The notes below the pieces were generated by a model that saw only the letters and a program-made list of their open reading frames with translations, made no database searches and was not told where the DNA came from. A stretch of DNA of 64,000 bases from Fulvivirga ligni (lineage in GTDB: Bacteria > Bacteroidota > Bacteroidia > Cytophagales > Cyclobacteriaceae): positions 1,407,001 through 1,471,000 of the forward strand of contig NZ_CP089979.1 of NCBI RefSeq assembly GCF_021389935.1, read 5' to 3'. The first letter of the stretch is position 1. Each line of letters starts with the position of its first letter. The position numbers and the translations under genes were made by a program. Of the stretch, positions 55,186 to 64,000 are shown piece after piece.

Positions 55186-56159
55186 AGAAAAGAATCACCC
55201 GTTTAATAGTTAGGTCGAATACCTATAAGGCACTCATTGAACTTTTAAAAAGCATTAAGTTTAAAAGATATGATGGATTGAGCTTGTACGAGGTGATTCT
55301 GGTGTTTATTGAAAAAATAAGTAAAGATGAAGTAATTGAAAGGGCCAATGGAGTAGCTTTCAATTTTACCTTGGCAGTTTTTCCGGGAATAATATTTCTA
55401 TTCACCCTAACACCATATATCCATGAGGTGGTTCCCGGCGTAAGTAAAGCTAATATCATGCAGTTTATTGGAGATGTTATTCCTCCTAATATGTATGAGA
55501 CAGTATATACCACTGTGGAGGATATTGTAGGTAAAACAAGGGGAGGACTTTTGACCTTTGGTGTGCTCTTTTCTTTGTACCTGGCAACGAATGGTATGAT
55601 GTCGCTCATGAAGGCTTTTAATTCCTGTTATAAGACCATTGACAAGCGGGGTTATTTTAAAATGCGGCTTGTCGCGACGGCACTCACCTTAATGTTGGCC
55701 ATTGTTCTCATTTTGGCTAGTGTGTTACTAGTTATTGGTAACTTCATTATTGATATAGTGAATAACATTGAGTGGTTGAATATAGAGAACTTCATGATCT
55801 ATATATTCTTCTTGCTTCGATTCATTGTGCTGTTTATAGTGTTCTTTTTGGCCATATCGTTCATGTATTACTTTGGTCCATCGGTGCATTACAATTGGCG
55901 CTTTTTTAGCGTGGGATCTTTCATTGCTACTTTTCTTTGCATGGCAGTGACCTACGGCTTTTCATTCTATGTGTCCAATTTTGCTACTTATAATAAGCTA
56001 TATGGATCGCTCGGGGTCCTTATAGCCTTGATGATATGGCAAGAGCTTCTTTCGGTGGTTCTATTAGTGGGATATGAGGTGAACGCCAGTATTCATCATG
56101 CCTACAGAATTACAGGTATTGACAATGCCAGAATGAGCCACCATGCGAGTGAGGAATAA
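55182..56159 (+). CDS. YihY/BrkB-family inner-membrane protein
   Basis: The 325-residue protein has six hydrophobic helices starting at about 60. Family marks are ANGVAFNFTLAVFPGIIFLFTL, a loop with TRGGLLTFGVLFSLYLATNGM and the last helices with YGSLGVLIALMIWQELLSVVLLVGYEVN. Proteins of this family were once called ribonuclease BN but are now regarded as membrane proteins of unknown transport or envelope function. It begins four bases before the end of the thioesterase gene. Confidence 0.93.
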   Translation: MKKRITRLIVRSNTYKALIELLKSIKFKRYDGLSLYEVILVFIEKISKDEVIERANGVAFNFTLAVFPGIIFLFTLTPYIHEVVPGVSKANIMQFIGDVIPPNMYETVYTTVEDIVGKTRGGLLTFGVLFSLYLATNGMMSLMKAFNSCYKTIDKRGYFKMRLVATALTLMLAIVLILASVLLVIGNFIIDIVNNIEWLNIENFMIYIFFLLRFIVLFIVFFLAISFMYYFGPSVHYNWRFFSVGSFIATFLCMAVTYGFSFYVSNFATYNKLYGSLGVLIALMIWQELLSVVLLVGYEVNASIHHAYRITGIDNARMSHHASEE

Positions 56160-56186
56160 AAAAATCGATAAAAAATTCTTTAAGAG

Positions 56187-56217
56187 TTTGCGTTAAAAAA
56201 ATATTCAATTACATTTG
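56187..56217 (+). promoter_or_regulatory. Bacteroidota-type promoter of the tRNA-Ser gene
   Basis: TTTG (56187-56190), 19 bases, then TACATTTG (56210-56217): both elements and the spacing match the consensus exactly. The tRNA begins 36 bases after the -7 element. Confidence 0.75.
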
Positions 56218-56253
56218 CAATCCTGTTGGGGAAATGATCCTCACAATCGACCT

Positions 56254-56338
<85 letters not shown>

Positions 56339-56343
56339 CATAA

Positions 56344-56379
56344 AAAAAGGCTTTCAAACATTTGTTTGAAAGCCTTTTT
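56344..56379 (+). terminator. Rho-independent terminator after tRNA-Ser
   Basis: AAAAAGGCTTTCAAACA pairs with its exact complement TTTGAAAGCCTTTTT, with a T-run on both strands, so it can also end the convergent TerB gene. Confidence 0.92.
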
Positions 56380-56413
56380 GCGTTTAGGGGAAATGCCTTT
56401 TTAAAAGGCATTT

Positions 56414-56809
56414 CTAACTTTTCTTTCCAAAGGCTATTCGCTTTTTATAAGTATCATAAATGAGATCATGAATTACTCGTGGTAGTAGATCCAGATTAAG
56501 AGCTATTTTCTTGCAGATCTCTATTTCATTCTTGTCTATATCGCCATCGATCATCATTACAGCTACAAGATCTTCCAGTTGCTGTATCTTTTCTTCGTAT
56601 TTTTTTGGAGGCGTGAATTTAATGTCGTCAGGGTTGTTTTTGATGTTTTGGATTTCATCAGTTTCCATTCCTAAATTCTGAGCAATATTCATTAAAAAAT
56701 CCCACTCCTCTTTATCTAGATGGCCATCAGCCATAGCCACTGCAATTAAATTTTTTATATGGCTCTTTCTCTTTTCAGATTCAGACCCGAATATGTTGAA
56801 TAAACTCAT
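56414..56809 (-). CDS. TerB-like protein (two EF-hand-like motifs)
   Basis: The 131-residue soluble protein resembles TerB tellurite-resistance-like proteins: two repeated acidic motifs, [20 protein letters not shown] (about 23-42) and [20 protein letters not shown] (about 82-101), separated by a Pro/Lys linker. TerB-type proteins bind metals and take part in stress responses; no other ter genes are near. A perfect hairpin, AAATGCC..GGCATTT (56392-56414), overlaps its stop codon. Confidence 0.88.
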   Translation of the reverse strand: MSLFNIFGSESEKRKSHIKNLIAVAMADGHLDKEEWDFLMNIAQNLGMETDEIQNIKNNPDDIKFTPPKKYEEKIQQLEDLVAVMMIDGDIDKNEIEICKKIALNLDLLPRVIHDLIYDTYKKRIAFGKKS

Positions 56810-56984
56810 GAGAATTAATGTTTTAAGTTATTGTTAAATACAGTGCTATGCCTAAAGGTAAATGGTAAATAGACCTTTTTGTAACCGCTCATATAACAAT
56901 TAACACAGATTATCTCAGAAAAGCTTCTGTATGCAATGAATAATGTAAGAAGTGTAAGCTTTTCAGCTTTAATGCCCCGATGCC

Positions 56985-58910
56985 TTACTCCAGATAAATG
57001 AATTCAAAAGCGCTTCTATAAGCGCCAATTTCATTAACATAATCAAGAAATGCTGAGTAGAATTCGTTCTGGCCAATAGTAGAGCTGTCTCCTATCACCA
57101 CCAATTTTTTTCGGGCTCTGGTCATGGCTACATTCATTCTCCTGGCATTAGAGAGGAAGCCGATTTCTCCTTTTTCATTGGATCTGGTGAGGGTGATGTA
57201 GATGATGTCTCTCTCTTGGCCCTGAAAACTATCAATGGTGTTGATGTCAGTTCGGGCTTTGATCTGTTCTGGCAGGTGCTTATTTTCTACAAAATGTTCC
57301 ACCAAGGCGGCGGTTTGTGCTTTGTAGGGGGCAATAATGCCAATGTCTTGAATGTTATCTAGCTTGCCGATTGCCTGAACTTGCTCAATATATTGGTTAA
57401 GGTGAAGGGAAAGTAGATTGACTTCATCAGTGTTGAATGTGCTACGGCTCTCTGGGTCTACCTGTTCGAAATATCCACAACCAGCTGTATCTATAAACTC
57501 TACCGCACCATCATCTTCAAACACGGTCCAGCCGGCCACTTTAGAGTTGGCAGTGAGCTTGTCTTTGTAGAAGAATCTGCTGGAGAAACTCATGATGTCA
57601 GTATGCATTCTATATTGCTCCTGTAGCATGACATCAGCAGAATTATTTTTGATAGCTCTTTCAAATAGTGTTATTTCTAAGCCCTCTTTTGCTGCAGTGA
57701 AAGATTTAATGGTAGGGGGTAGTTGATGATGATCACCCGCAAATATTACTCTTTGAGATTTTATTATTGGAGTCCATGAGGCTGGTTCCAGGGCTTGGGC
57801 TGCTTCATCAATGAATACCGTTTTGAAGCTGATACCTTTAATGGCATTATTGCTTGCTCCCACCAGTGTGCAGGCGATGACCTGAGCTTTGTTCAATATA
57901 TCATTAGTAATATAAAAACTGAGCTGCTCCGCTTCATCTTTAAAGCTTCTGGCCTCATCTAGTAGTAGTTTGCGTTGCCGCCTCTCTGCTTGGCCAAAGT
58001 GTCTTTTATACTTTCTGCCTAGTGCTCGGTATTCTTCAGCCTTTTGCTTTAGATTTTTAAGTTCTTTATAATCTGAATGATGAGCTATTTTGGCATCTAA
58101 AGTCTTGCTTAAAATGTCTTCAGTTACTCTTGCCGGATGCCCAAGCCTAAGTACGTTAACACCTCTTGCGCTTAATTTTTCTACTAGAAGATCAACAGCT
58201 GCATTACTAGGTGCGCAAACTAACGTCTGTTGCTCTTTACCAACAGTCTGTAAAATAGCCTCAATGATGGTGGTAGTTTTACCTGTTCCCGGAGGTCCGT
58301 GTATGATGGCTACATCTTCCGCTTTGTTAATTAAATTTACGGCTGCTTGTTGAGAATCATTTAAGCCTTGAGTTGCAGTATCCGGACTGGTTTTAAAAGA
58401 TGCGGGTGTTTCTGATAATAGAATGGATGCTAACTCCACTATACGCCCGGTATCTACTTTCTGTAAAGTTTTAAGGGTCTTGTCCATCTCCCTGTAAGAG
58501 CTTTCATCAAAAAGTAGTTGTACACCTAAGCTGCCACCTTTTAACCAATCAGGTGCGAAGTCATGGTTTAGGGTGATGAGCATTTCATGTTTATTTACAT
58601 AATTGACCACCCCATTAATGGCCTCTTCTTGCTCGTTATTATTGCCTGCCGTGGAGAAAACACTAACTAGCTTCCCAGATTGAAAGAGATGAGAGTCAGT
58701 GTGTTTGCTTGACCTGGAAACCCTTACTACCAACCTTTCACCGGCGTCAAAGCTGGTTTTTTCTAATTGTACCGGAAACCAACATACACCCTGCTTACGC
58801 CTTTCTGTAAGCGAGGTGCTGGTCATTTTTATTTTATATTGATAAAGATCCTCTTCTTTTTCTTTCTTTAATAAAGATTGGAGTTGGGCGAAGTGCTCTT
58901 TTATTTTCAA
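56985..58910 (-). CDS. SF1B helicase of the UPF1/IGHMBP2 type
   Basis: The 641-residue protein has an N-terminal beta-barrel-like domain (about 25-140, YKIKMTSTSLTERRKQGVCWFP) and a two-lobed helicase: IHGPPGTGKTTTIIEA (motif I), VFIDEAAQALEPASW (motif II), FAGDHHQLPPT (motif III), QYRMHTDIMSF (IV), TIDSFQGQERDIIYITLTRSN (V) and NVAMTRARKKLVVIGD (VI). Bacterial members resemble human IGHMBP2 and unwind DNA or RNA 5' to 3'; the cellular role is unknown. It is followed by a spacer of 36 bases from the periplasmic protein gene upstream. Confidence 0.94.
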   Translation of the reverse strand: MKIKEHFAQLQSLLKKEKEEDLYQYKIKMTSTSLTERRKQGVCWFPVQLEKTSFDAGERLVVRVSRSSKHTDSHLFQSGKLVSVFSTAGNNNEQEEAINGVVNYVNKHEMLITLNHDFAPDWLKGGSLGVQLLFDESSYREMDKTLKTLQKVDTGRIVELASILLSETPASFKTSPDTATQGLNDSQQAAVNLINKAEDVAIIHGPPGTGKTTTIIEAILQTVGKEQQTLVCAPSNAAVDLLVEKLSARGVNVLRLGHPARVTEDILSKTLDAKIAHHSDYKELKNLKQKAEEYRALGRKYKRHFGQAERRQRKLLLDEARSFKDEAEQLSFYITNDILNKAQVIACTLVGASNNAIKGISFKTVFIDEAAQALEPASWTPIIKSQRVIFAGDHHQLPPTIKSFTAAKEGLEITLFERAIKNNSADVMLQEQYRMHTDIMSFSSRFFYKDKLTANSKVAGWTVFEDDGAVEFIDTAGCGYFEQVDPESRSTFNTDEVNLLSLHLNQYIEQVQAIGKLDNIQDIGIIAPYKAQTAALVEHFVENKHLPEQIKARTDINTIDSFQGQERDIIYITLTRSNEKGEIGFLSNARRMNVAMTRARKKLVVIGDSSTIGQNEFYSAFLDYVNEIGAYRSAFEFIYLE

Positions 58911-58946
58911 TAATATGGTCTTTTAATGATTGATTTCCAGTGTTAA

Positions 58947-60512
58947 TTATTCCTCGAAACCTTCATTGTTAAAGTCAGGGAATTGCTTTTTCAGGTTTTT
59001 ATCCGTCGATTTAGTAGGGTTTTCCCAGCTGGCATCTAGCTCTAAAAGAATCATCTTTTTGTTATTGAGCTGAGCCTTAAGTTTATCAACATCAGAATAG
59101 AAGTTTTTATCTCTTCTCTGAGATTTTAAGGCATATTTTCTGGCATATTGATCTCCTTCGGCTTGAAGTGCATTTCTAATATCTATATTGAGTTTTAGTC
59201 TCTCAAGAATATCATCTTTAGATTTACCCAATACTTCGGTAGCCTCTAATGTACCTAATGTAAGTACGGCCGTTCCGCCTACTCCTGTAACATAATCTTT
59301 TTCTTTGTTTTCAAGGAATACAGGGCTTACACCAGTTACAGCACCTAAAGATGCGTTGATAATTGATCTATTTTTCTTGCCTTTTTTAGCTCTCTTTAAT
59401 TGTTTATTCAAGGCCTTCTGGTTGGCGTCTAGCTGATCAATCATGTCCATGGTTTGCACCAGCATGTTTCTGTATTTGTTATATAACCTCTGATCTTTCT
59501 GTTCCAGATTCTCAGTGTCTTGAATTTCTATTTTTAAACTTTTCTCCGCTCTCTTATTGCTTTCATCAAGAACATAAAATACCACTTCTACCGTGGTAGT
59601 TCTTTCTTCCTCACCTACAAATTCATAACCAGGAGTCCAGGTAAATTCCCACTGAGTGGCGGTGTTTCTGATAAGACCACTTTTTGGTACCCGAAGGTCA
59701 TTGGAAACGAACGCCACATCTCTTATGTTATCATCTCCATTAGGGTCTGACACGTAAAAGTTAAGGTTAATTACCTCATCTTCTTTCATTTGTATTAGAG
59801 TGTCATTAGGAACCATTAATATTTCAGGAGGTAAATCCAGCTGGGTAGGGGATATCAGTATTGTACCCATTGTCTCTGATTTTTCAGGTTGATCTTGCAC
59901 TATAAAGTGAACTTCAAGTGGCTTTTGTCTAATATTTCTGAATTGATTTCGTGATGGCTTCCAGCTAAAAATCCCTAATTCTGACAAGGAAGCGCCCTCA
60001 GGCATCTCAGATAAGATAGATTTGAAAACTATAGGATCTTCATCAGGGTCGTTAATCTGGTTTAGCTGCTTAAGGTTGAACTCATTTTGTGCATACTGCT
60101 TCACATAAAATATAGGCAGCTCCCCGATTGATGGAGGCCTGTTTTTATGTGAAATAGTGAAAGGAACCTCTTTTCTGATCTTATTCCCGGTGCTATTGAT
60201 TGCTTCGAAAATAACACTGAAGTCTTCTTTTTCTTTTACTCTGTCTACAAGATCATAAGATGGTACCCAATGAAAATTTCCAACGGAATCGAAATCAATG
60301 CTTAATCCTCTGTCACCATATAGGGAGAATTTATAATCATGACTGGCTTCGCCAGTTATTTTTACTGTGAAATTGAGTGTGTCGCCTTCATTTAAAGTAT
60401 TCCATTCATAATCCTGAGGGAAAACGAAATTTTGACTGTTTGCTTGAGTGCTAAAAAAGAGAGCCGCAAAAAATAATAAGACAACGTGTTTGGCTTGCAT
60501 CATGAAATTCAT
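58947..60512 (-). CDS. Periplasmic protein with cadherin-like repeats, coiled coils and a glycine-rich hydrophobic segment
   Basis: A signal peptide (ending TQANSQ) precedes three beta-rich cadherin-like or putative-Ig units at about 30-125, 130-225 and 230-335 (each with a DPDEDP, DPNGDD or similar Ca-type loop and FHWVPSYD/FSWKPSRN/FTWTPGYE strands). From about 340 the protein turns helical and charged (NLEQKDQRLYNKYRNMLVQTMDMID and KALNKQLKRAKKGKK), with a Gly/Ala-rich hydrophobic stretch (about 400-440; ASLGAVTGVSPVFLE, YVTGVGGTAVLTLGTLEAT) between two helical parts. The function is unknown. Starts at 60503 or 60500 (two Met codons) are also likely, since a -7 element TAAATTTG (60527-60520) lies only about 8 bases before the first ATG. 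Confidence 0.8.
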   Translation of the reverse strand: MNFMMQAKHVVLLFFAALFFSTQANSQNFVFPQDYEWNTLNEGDTLNFTVKITGEASHDYKFSLYGDRGLSIDFDSVGNFHWVPSYDLVDRVKEKEDFSVIFEAINSTGNKIRKEVPFTISHKNRPPSIGELPIFYVKQYAQNEFNLKQLNQINDPDEDPIVFKSILSEMPEGASLSELGIFSWKPSRNQFRNIRQKPLEVHFIVQDQPEKSETMGTILISPTQLDLPPEILMVPNDTLIQMKEDEVINLNFYVSDPNGDDNIRDVAFVSNDLRVPKSGLIRNTATQWEFTWTPGYEFVGEEERTTTVEVVFYVLDESNKRAEKSLKIEIQDTENLEQKDQRLYNKYRNMLVQTMDMIDQLDANQKALNKQLKRAKKGKKNRSIINASLGAVTGVSPVFLENKEKDYVTGVGGTAVLTLGTLEATEVLGKSKDDILERLKLNIDIRNALQAEGDQYARKYALKSQRRDKNFYSDVDKLKAQLNNKKMILLELDASWENPTKSTDKNLKKQFPDFNNEGFEE

Positions 60513-60620
60513 TTGGGTGCAAATTTATAAACGAAAAGTTGTCTAGTAAATTGAATTGAATTTTTTTGCAGTTAAGATTGGAAAAAGTTATATAAAACTC
60601 AATTTATTTATAATTGACAG

Positions 60621-61325
60621 CTATATTTTATCTGCACCGATACGTTTTTTAATTTTCTTCTGGTAGTTTCTTCCTATAGGCAACGACTTGCCTTCTATTT
60701 CAATATTATTTCCTTCTAGTGATTTTATTTTATCTATGGCTACCGTGTATGAGCGGTGTATCCTTAAAAACATCTCTTCAGGCAGTAATTTGGTAATACT
60801 CCGTAGGTTATGATGCGTAATAAGACTTTCCAAAGGAGTAACCACACGTACATAGTCTTTCAGACTTTCTATGTATAGGATGTCCTGAAGTAGAATTTTT
60901 ACAATTTTCTTATCTACTTTGATGAATATATGATCATTACTTTCTTGTGCAGTACTACCTGATATGAGTTTAAAATGATCTAAAATCTTATCGGCACTTT
61001 TCATGAATCTCTGCAATGATATTGGTTTTACCAGGTAATCCACCACATCTAACTCGAAGCTCTCTACCGCGTATTCTCTGTAGGCAGTGGTTATTACTGT
61101 TAAAGGCTTTTTATCCAGTCCCTTGATGAACTCTATGCCACTCATTTCTGGCATATTGATATCAAGGAACATAACATCTACAGATTCCTTTTTAATAAAT
61201 TGAAACGCTTCCATGGCATCGTTACAAGTACCAATGATCTCAAAGTCGGAAAAATTTTTCAAGTGATTGATGATCACATTTCTCCCGAGAGGTTCGTCAT
61301 CCACAATCAGGCACTTAATTTTCAT
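60621..61325 (-). CDS. LytTR-family response regulator
   Basis: The 234-residue protein has a receiver domain (1-120) with the acidic pocket Asp9/Asp10 and the phosphorylated Asp55 in FLDINMPEMSG, and a LytTR DNA-binding domain (about 130-234) with KIVKILLQDILYIESLKDYVRVVT, the LPEEMFLRIHRSYTVAIDKI recognition segment and SLPIGRNYQKKIKKR. It overlaps the sensor kinase gene by 11 bases, so they are made together. Confidence 0.94.
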   Translation of the reverse strand: MKIKCLIVDDEPLGRNVIINHLKNFSDFEIIGTCNDAMEAFQFIKKESVDVMFLDINMPEMSGIEFIKGLDKKPLTVITTAYREYAVESFELDVVDYLVKPISLQRFMKSADKILDHFKLISGSTAQESNDHIFIKVDKKIVKILLQDILYIESLKDYVRVVTPLESLITHHNLRSITKLLPEEMFLRIHRSYTVAIDKIKSLEGNNIEIEGKSLPIGRNYQKKIKKRIGADKI

Positions 61326-62457
61326 CCAGGATAAGTTTTAGTGATATTCTGTACTGATCTTCATCATCCTTTATGCTAAGGTTGAAATCTCGATCATATA
61401 ATAATTCTAATCTTCTAATAGTATTTTGAATGCCTATTCCGGAGTTACTATTGATGGCTTTGGCCCCGGTGAAATTTTTCTTTTTAGAATTCCTCACCGT
61501 AAAGTAAAGTGTGTTCTGCTTTATTTCAAGTCCTATAAGAATTGGTTTTTTTCCATTTTTATAATCCGACCCATGTTTAAAAGCATTTTCAATAAAAGGC
61601 ATGAGGATAAGTGGAGGTATGGCTTTGTTCTGAATATCTCCAGAAATGTTTACCTCAGCAATGTGTTTATTGCCATATCTTAACCGCTCCAGGTCTATAT
61701 AATTGTGTATATGCGATACTTCATCTGGTAATGACACCTGCTTATTTTTTCCTTTATATATAACATAGCTCATTAGCTCTGAAAGTTTCAATACAGTTTC
61801 TGGTGCTTTGTCTGATTTATCTAGCGTTAGAGAATATAAGTTATTCAGGGTGTTAAAGAAGAAGTGTGGCTGCACCTGTGATCTAAGAAAAGATAATTCA
61901 GTTTCATGGTTTCTTCGCTCTAGCTCTCTTGCTCTTTTTTGAGCGCTTACCCAGTCGATGATCAGTTTCATGGCCATGGTAAGACCAATGACATATAGTT
62001 CGCCAATAGCTACAGCTATGATATAGTTAAGGCCAAACATGGCCTGGTCTTTTACTACTGACTCCCGCCAGATTTCTGTAGTAACTAAATTGTAAGTAAG
62101 AACAATCCGTATCAGTGACATGGCTATGAGTGCCACGAATAACATCATGAGGTACTTAGTAAGGCGAGACGGAATGTATCTGGGGAGGAGATAATAAAGA
62201 TTAAAGTAAACCAGTACCAGATGTATTGGAAACTCTACCAAGTTAGAACGTAGAGAATAGCCATAATCATCAAAATAGTTTCCCCATCTAAAGATGTTGA
62301 AAACAAAATAGCCTATCCAGAATAGAGAGTGATAAACGACCGGCTTCTTGAGTAGAGTAATTATTTTTTCTTTCAAACCAGCACTAATATAGTGATCTCT
62401 CAATATGATTGAAAATGATTCCATAAATAAGAAAGTGGCTTTGTAATAACTAAACAT
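61315..62457 (-). CDS. LytS/YehU-type sensor histidine kinase
   Basis: The 380-residue protein has four or five transmembrane helices (about 35-165) with no periplasmic sensor domain of note, a His kinase domain with RSQVQPHFFFNTLNNLYSL (phosphoaccepting His), and the ATPase-like region with FIENAFKHG and NSGIGIQNTIRRLELLY. It passes phosphate to the LytTR regulator. A Met at residue 12 (62424) is an alternative start. It is divergent from the SusC-type gene at the window end, with about 180 bases between, so that gene may be a target. Confidence 0.93.
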   Translation of the reverse strand: MFSYYKATFLFMESFSIILRDHYISAGLKEKIITLLKKPVVYHSLFWIGYFVFNIFRWGNYFDDYGYSLRSNLVEFPIHLVLVYFNLYYLLPRYIPSRLTKYLMMLFVALIAMSLIRIVLTYNLVTTEIWRESVVKDQAMFGLNYIIAVAIGELYVIGLTMAMKLIIDWVSAQKRARELERRNHETELSFLRSQVQPHFFFNTLNNLYSLTLDKSDKAPETVLKLSELMSYVIYKGKNKQVSLPDEVSHIHNYIDLERLRYGNKHIAEVNISGDIQNKAIPPLILMPFIENAFKHGSDYKNGKKPILIGLEIKQNTLYFTVRNSKKKNFTGAKAINSNSGIGIQNTIRRLELLYDRDFNLSIKDDEDQYRISLKLILDEN

Positions 62458-62637
62458 AGTGAAAAAAAGCTATTGAAAAGATGGTGTCAGAAGCTATATA
62501 AACCGCTTATTTTCAGGCAATCGATTGAATAATGCCAAACAGCTACAAATTTTAACCATTTAGCTAATAAGGTTTATTTATTTTCCTTTTTACGCTTTTC
62601 ATTATCAAATTGGGATTCCTAATCAACCTTATTATCT

Positions 62638-64000
62638 ATGAAAAATCTTTTACTAACTGGTCTATTTATGGCGTTGCTGATACCTGGCGCCTGGGCCCAA
62701 TTTCAGGTATCAGGAAAAGTTACTGACCCTCTAGAGAACGCACCGATCCCCGGTGTGAACATAGTGGTGGAAGGCTCCAGCGTGGGCACCACTACCGACA
62801 TGCAGGGTAACTACAGTTTGCAAGTACCTAATGAAAATGCCGTTTTAGTTTTCTCCTTTATTGGTTACACTACTAAGGAGGTAACGGTAGGCAATCAAAC
62901 CACTATCAACATAGAGCTCTCTCAAGATGTGACCGAGCTTGGTGAGGTAGTAGTGACAGCGTTGGGTATTGAGAGGGAGGAAGGAAGTCTTACCTATGCT
63001 ACGCAACAAATAGATGCAGAGGAGCTAACTACCGTTAAGGAACAGAATTTAGTTAATAGTCTTGCCGGTAAAACGGCAGGTATTAGTATTACTAGAACTG
63101 CAGGTGGTGTTGGTTCGTCTTCAAGGGTCCTATTAAGGGGGAATAAATCTATTAATGGCCCTAATGAACCATTATATGTTATTGACGGTGTCCCAATGAA
63201 TAGTGGAGATTTAGGTACCGCTACTGATTTGTTCGGAACTGTTGATAATGGAGATGCAATTGGAAACTTAAACCCAGATGATATTGAGAGCATTAACGTT
63301 CTTAAAGGTGCATCAGCTGCGGCACTTTATGGAAGTCAGGCAGCAAATGGTGTTATATTAATTACTACCAAAAAAGGGAAAGAAGGATCGAGTCAAGTTT
63401 CTTTTTCCTCATCTATCACCTTTGAATCGCCTTTACTTACTCCAGATTTGCAAAGTAAATACGGACAGGATGCTCCTGGAGCTTCATTGAGTACCTGGGG
63501 TAGCGCAAATAATACGGCTAGTGAAGATCATGTTGATGAATTCTTTAGAACTGGTTCTACTTTTATCAATAGCTTGTCTCTTTCAAGTGGAAATGACTTG
63601 GGACAATATTACATTTCTTATGCAAGAACGGATGCAAAGGGTATCGTTCCTGAAAACAACATGGAAAAAAACAACTTTATGGTGAGGTTGTCTGGTAAGG
63701 TATTCGACAAGGTTACCGTAGACGGAAGTGCTAATTTTATCAATCAGAAAATCAAGAATACTCCTTTACCTGGTTTTTATCATAACCCTGTTTTGGCTAC
63801 TTATATGTATCCTGAATCTTTCGAAGCATTTAAGGATTATAAATCAAATTACGAGGTGTTCGATCCGGCCAGGAATTTGAACGCTCAAAATTATCCTTAC
63901 AAGGATAATAACTATATTTTTACGGCAGAAAACCCATATTGGATTGTAAACAGACAGCCAAATGATAGCTGGAGAAATAGAGGAATTTATAAGTTAGGAA
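62638..64000 (+). CDS. SusC/RagA-family TonB-dependent receptor, 3' end beyond the window
   Basis: The frame runs open from ATG 62638 to the window end (454 codons). It has a signal peptide (ending IPGAWAQ), a CarboxypepD-like domain (VSGKVTDPLENAPIPGVNIVVEG and TTTDMQGNYSLQV), the SusC box ELGEVVVTALGIEREEGSL and a plug with LAGKTAGISITR, NEPLYVIDGVPM, NVLKGASAAALYGSQAANGVILITTKKG. A SusD gene would be expected beyond the window. The LytTR system is divergent. Confidence 0.95.
   Translation, partial: MKNLLLTGLFMALLIPGAWAQFQVSGKVTDPLENAPIPGVNIVVEGSSVGTTTDMQGNYSLQVPNENAVLVFSFIGYTTKEVTVGNQTTINIELSQDVTELGEVVVTALGIEREEGSLTYATQQIDAEELTTVKEQNLVNSLAGKTAGISITRTAGGVGSSSRVLLRGNKSINGPNEPLYVIDGVPMNSGDLGTATDLFGTVDNGDAIGNLNPDDIESINVLKGASAAALYGSQAANGVILITTKKGKEGSSQVSFSSSITFESPLLTPDLQSKYGQDAPGASLSTWGSANNTASEDHVDEFFRTGSTFINSLSLSSGNDLGQYYISYARTDAKGIVPENNMEKNNFMVRLSGKVFDKVTVDGSANFINQKIKNTPLPGFYHNPVLATYMYPESFEAFKDYKSNYEVFDPARNLNAQNYPYKDNNYIFTAENPYWIVNRQPNDSWRNRGIYKLG

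Noticed and set aside
56392-56414. Palindrome AAATGCC/GGCATTT as a separate regulatory site
   Set aside because: It overlaps the TerB stop and most likely is part of the transcript end together with the terminator at 56344.

Overview
The window looks like a chromosomal segment of a free-living Bacteroidota bacterium, most likely of the Cytophagales (Fulvivirga/Marivirga-like). The reasons are the SusC/SusD outer-membrane pairs, a type IX secretion C-terminal sorting domain on a large chitinase, a fused SecDF, a LytS/LytTR pair, many lipoproteins with short AT-rich leaders, almost no Shine-Dalgarno sites, and promoter elements of the Bacteroidota type (TTTG, about 19 bp, TAnnTTTG). Base composition looks even, and I see no phage, transposon, integrase or CRISPR array.

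Layout. 1-8.9 kb is housekeeping: a truncated aldehyde dehydrogenase, ndk, a DHH phosphoesterase, an FKBP lipoprotein, rdgB, udk, then a small exported protein directly in front of secDF. 9.2-15.6 kb is accessory: a PrnB-like heme-oxygenase relative with a small partner, a two-domain phosphatase, a DUF695 protein, an EthD-like lipoprotein, a frame-broken gene and a secreted protein with Asp-rich loops. 15.6-22.5 kb is a SusC-SusD-phosphodiesterase locus with a divergent TetR regulator. 22.8-25.5 kb holds an AhpD-like protein lacking one cysteine, a PepSY-like protein, an RMD1/DUF155 membrane protein and an ECF sigma factor. 25.6-29.8 kb is a tight four-gene operon (C39-like peptidase, RimK-like ATP-grasp ligase, GCS2-type ligase, N-formylglutamate amidohydrolase) that looks like a system making or trimming a small glutamate-containing peptide. 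29.8-33.8 kb is a 1326-residue two-domain chitinase. 34-38 kb has threonine aldolase, a small PLDc_N-like membrane protein, an acyltransferase and rarA. 38-44 kb is a TonB receptor, lipoprotein, exported aminotransferase and permease block. 44-56 kb has a frameshifted VWA membrane protein, clpC, WbqC and Sua5 genes, an M24 peptidase, a TPR lipoprotein pair, and mltG-thioesterase-YihY. A tRNA-Ser (TGA) with its own promoter and terminator follows. 56-62.5 kb has a TerB-like protein, an SF1 helicase, a large periplasmic repeat protein and a LytTR two-component system. The window ends inside another SusC-type receptor.

The three most interesting loci are: (1) the 127-residue exported protein with its own promoter, just upstream of secDF and separated from it by two RNA stem-loops, which is the layout of a secretion-monitoring arrest peptide (SecM/VemP type); (2) the amidoligase operon at 25.6-29.8 kb; and (3) the PrnB homologue outside any pyrrolnitrin cluster. 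All functional statements come from reading the sequence and from remembered family features; no database search was run.
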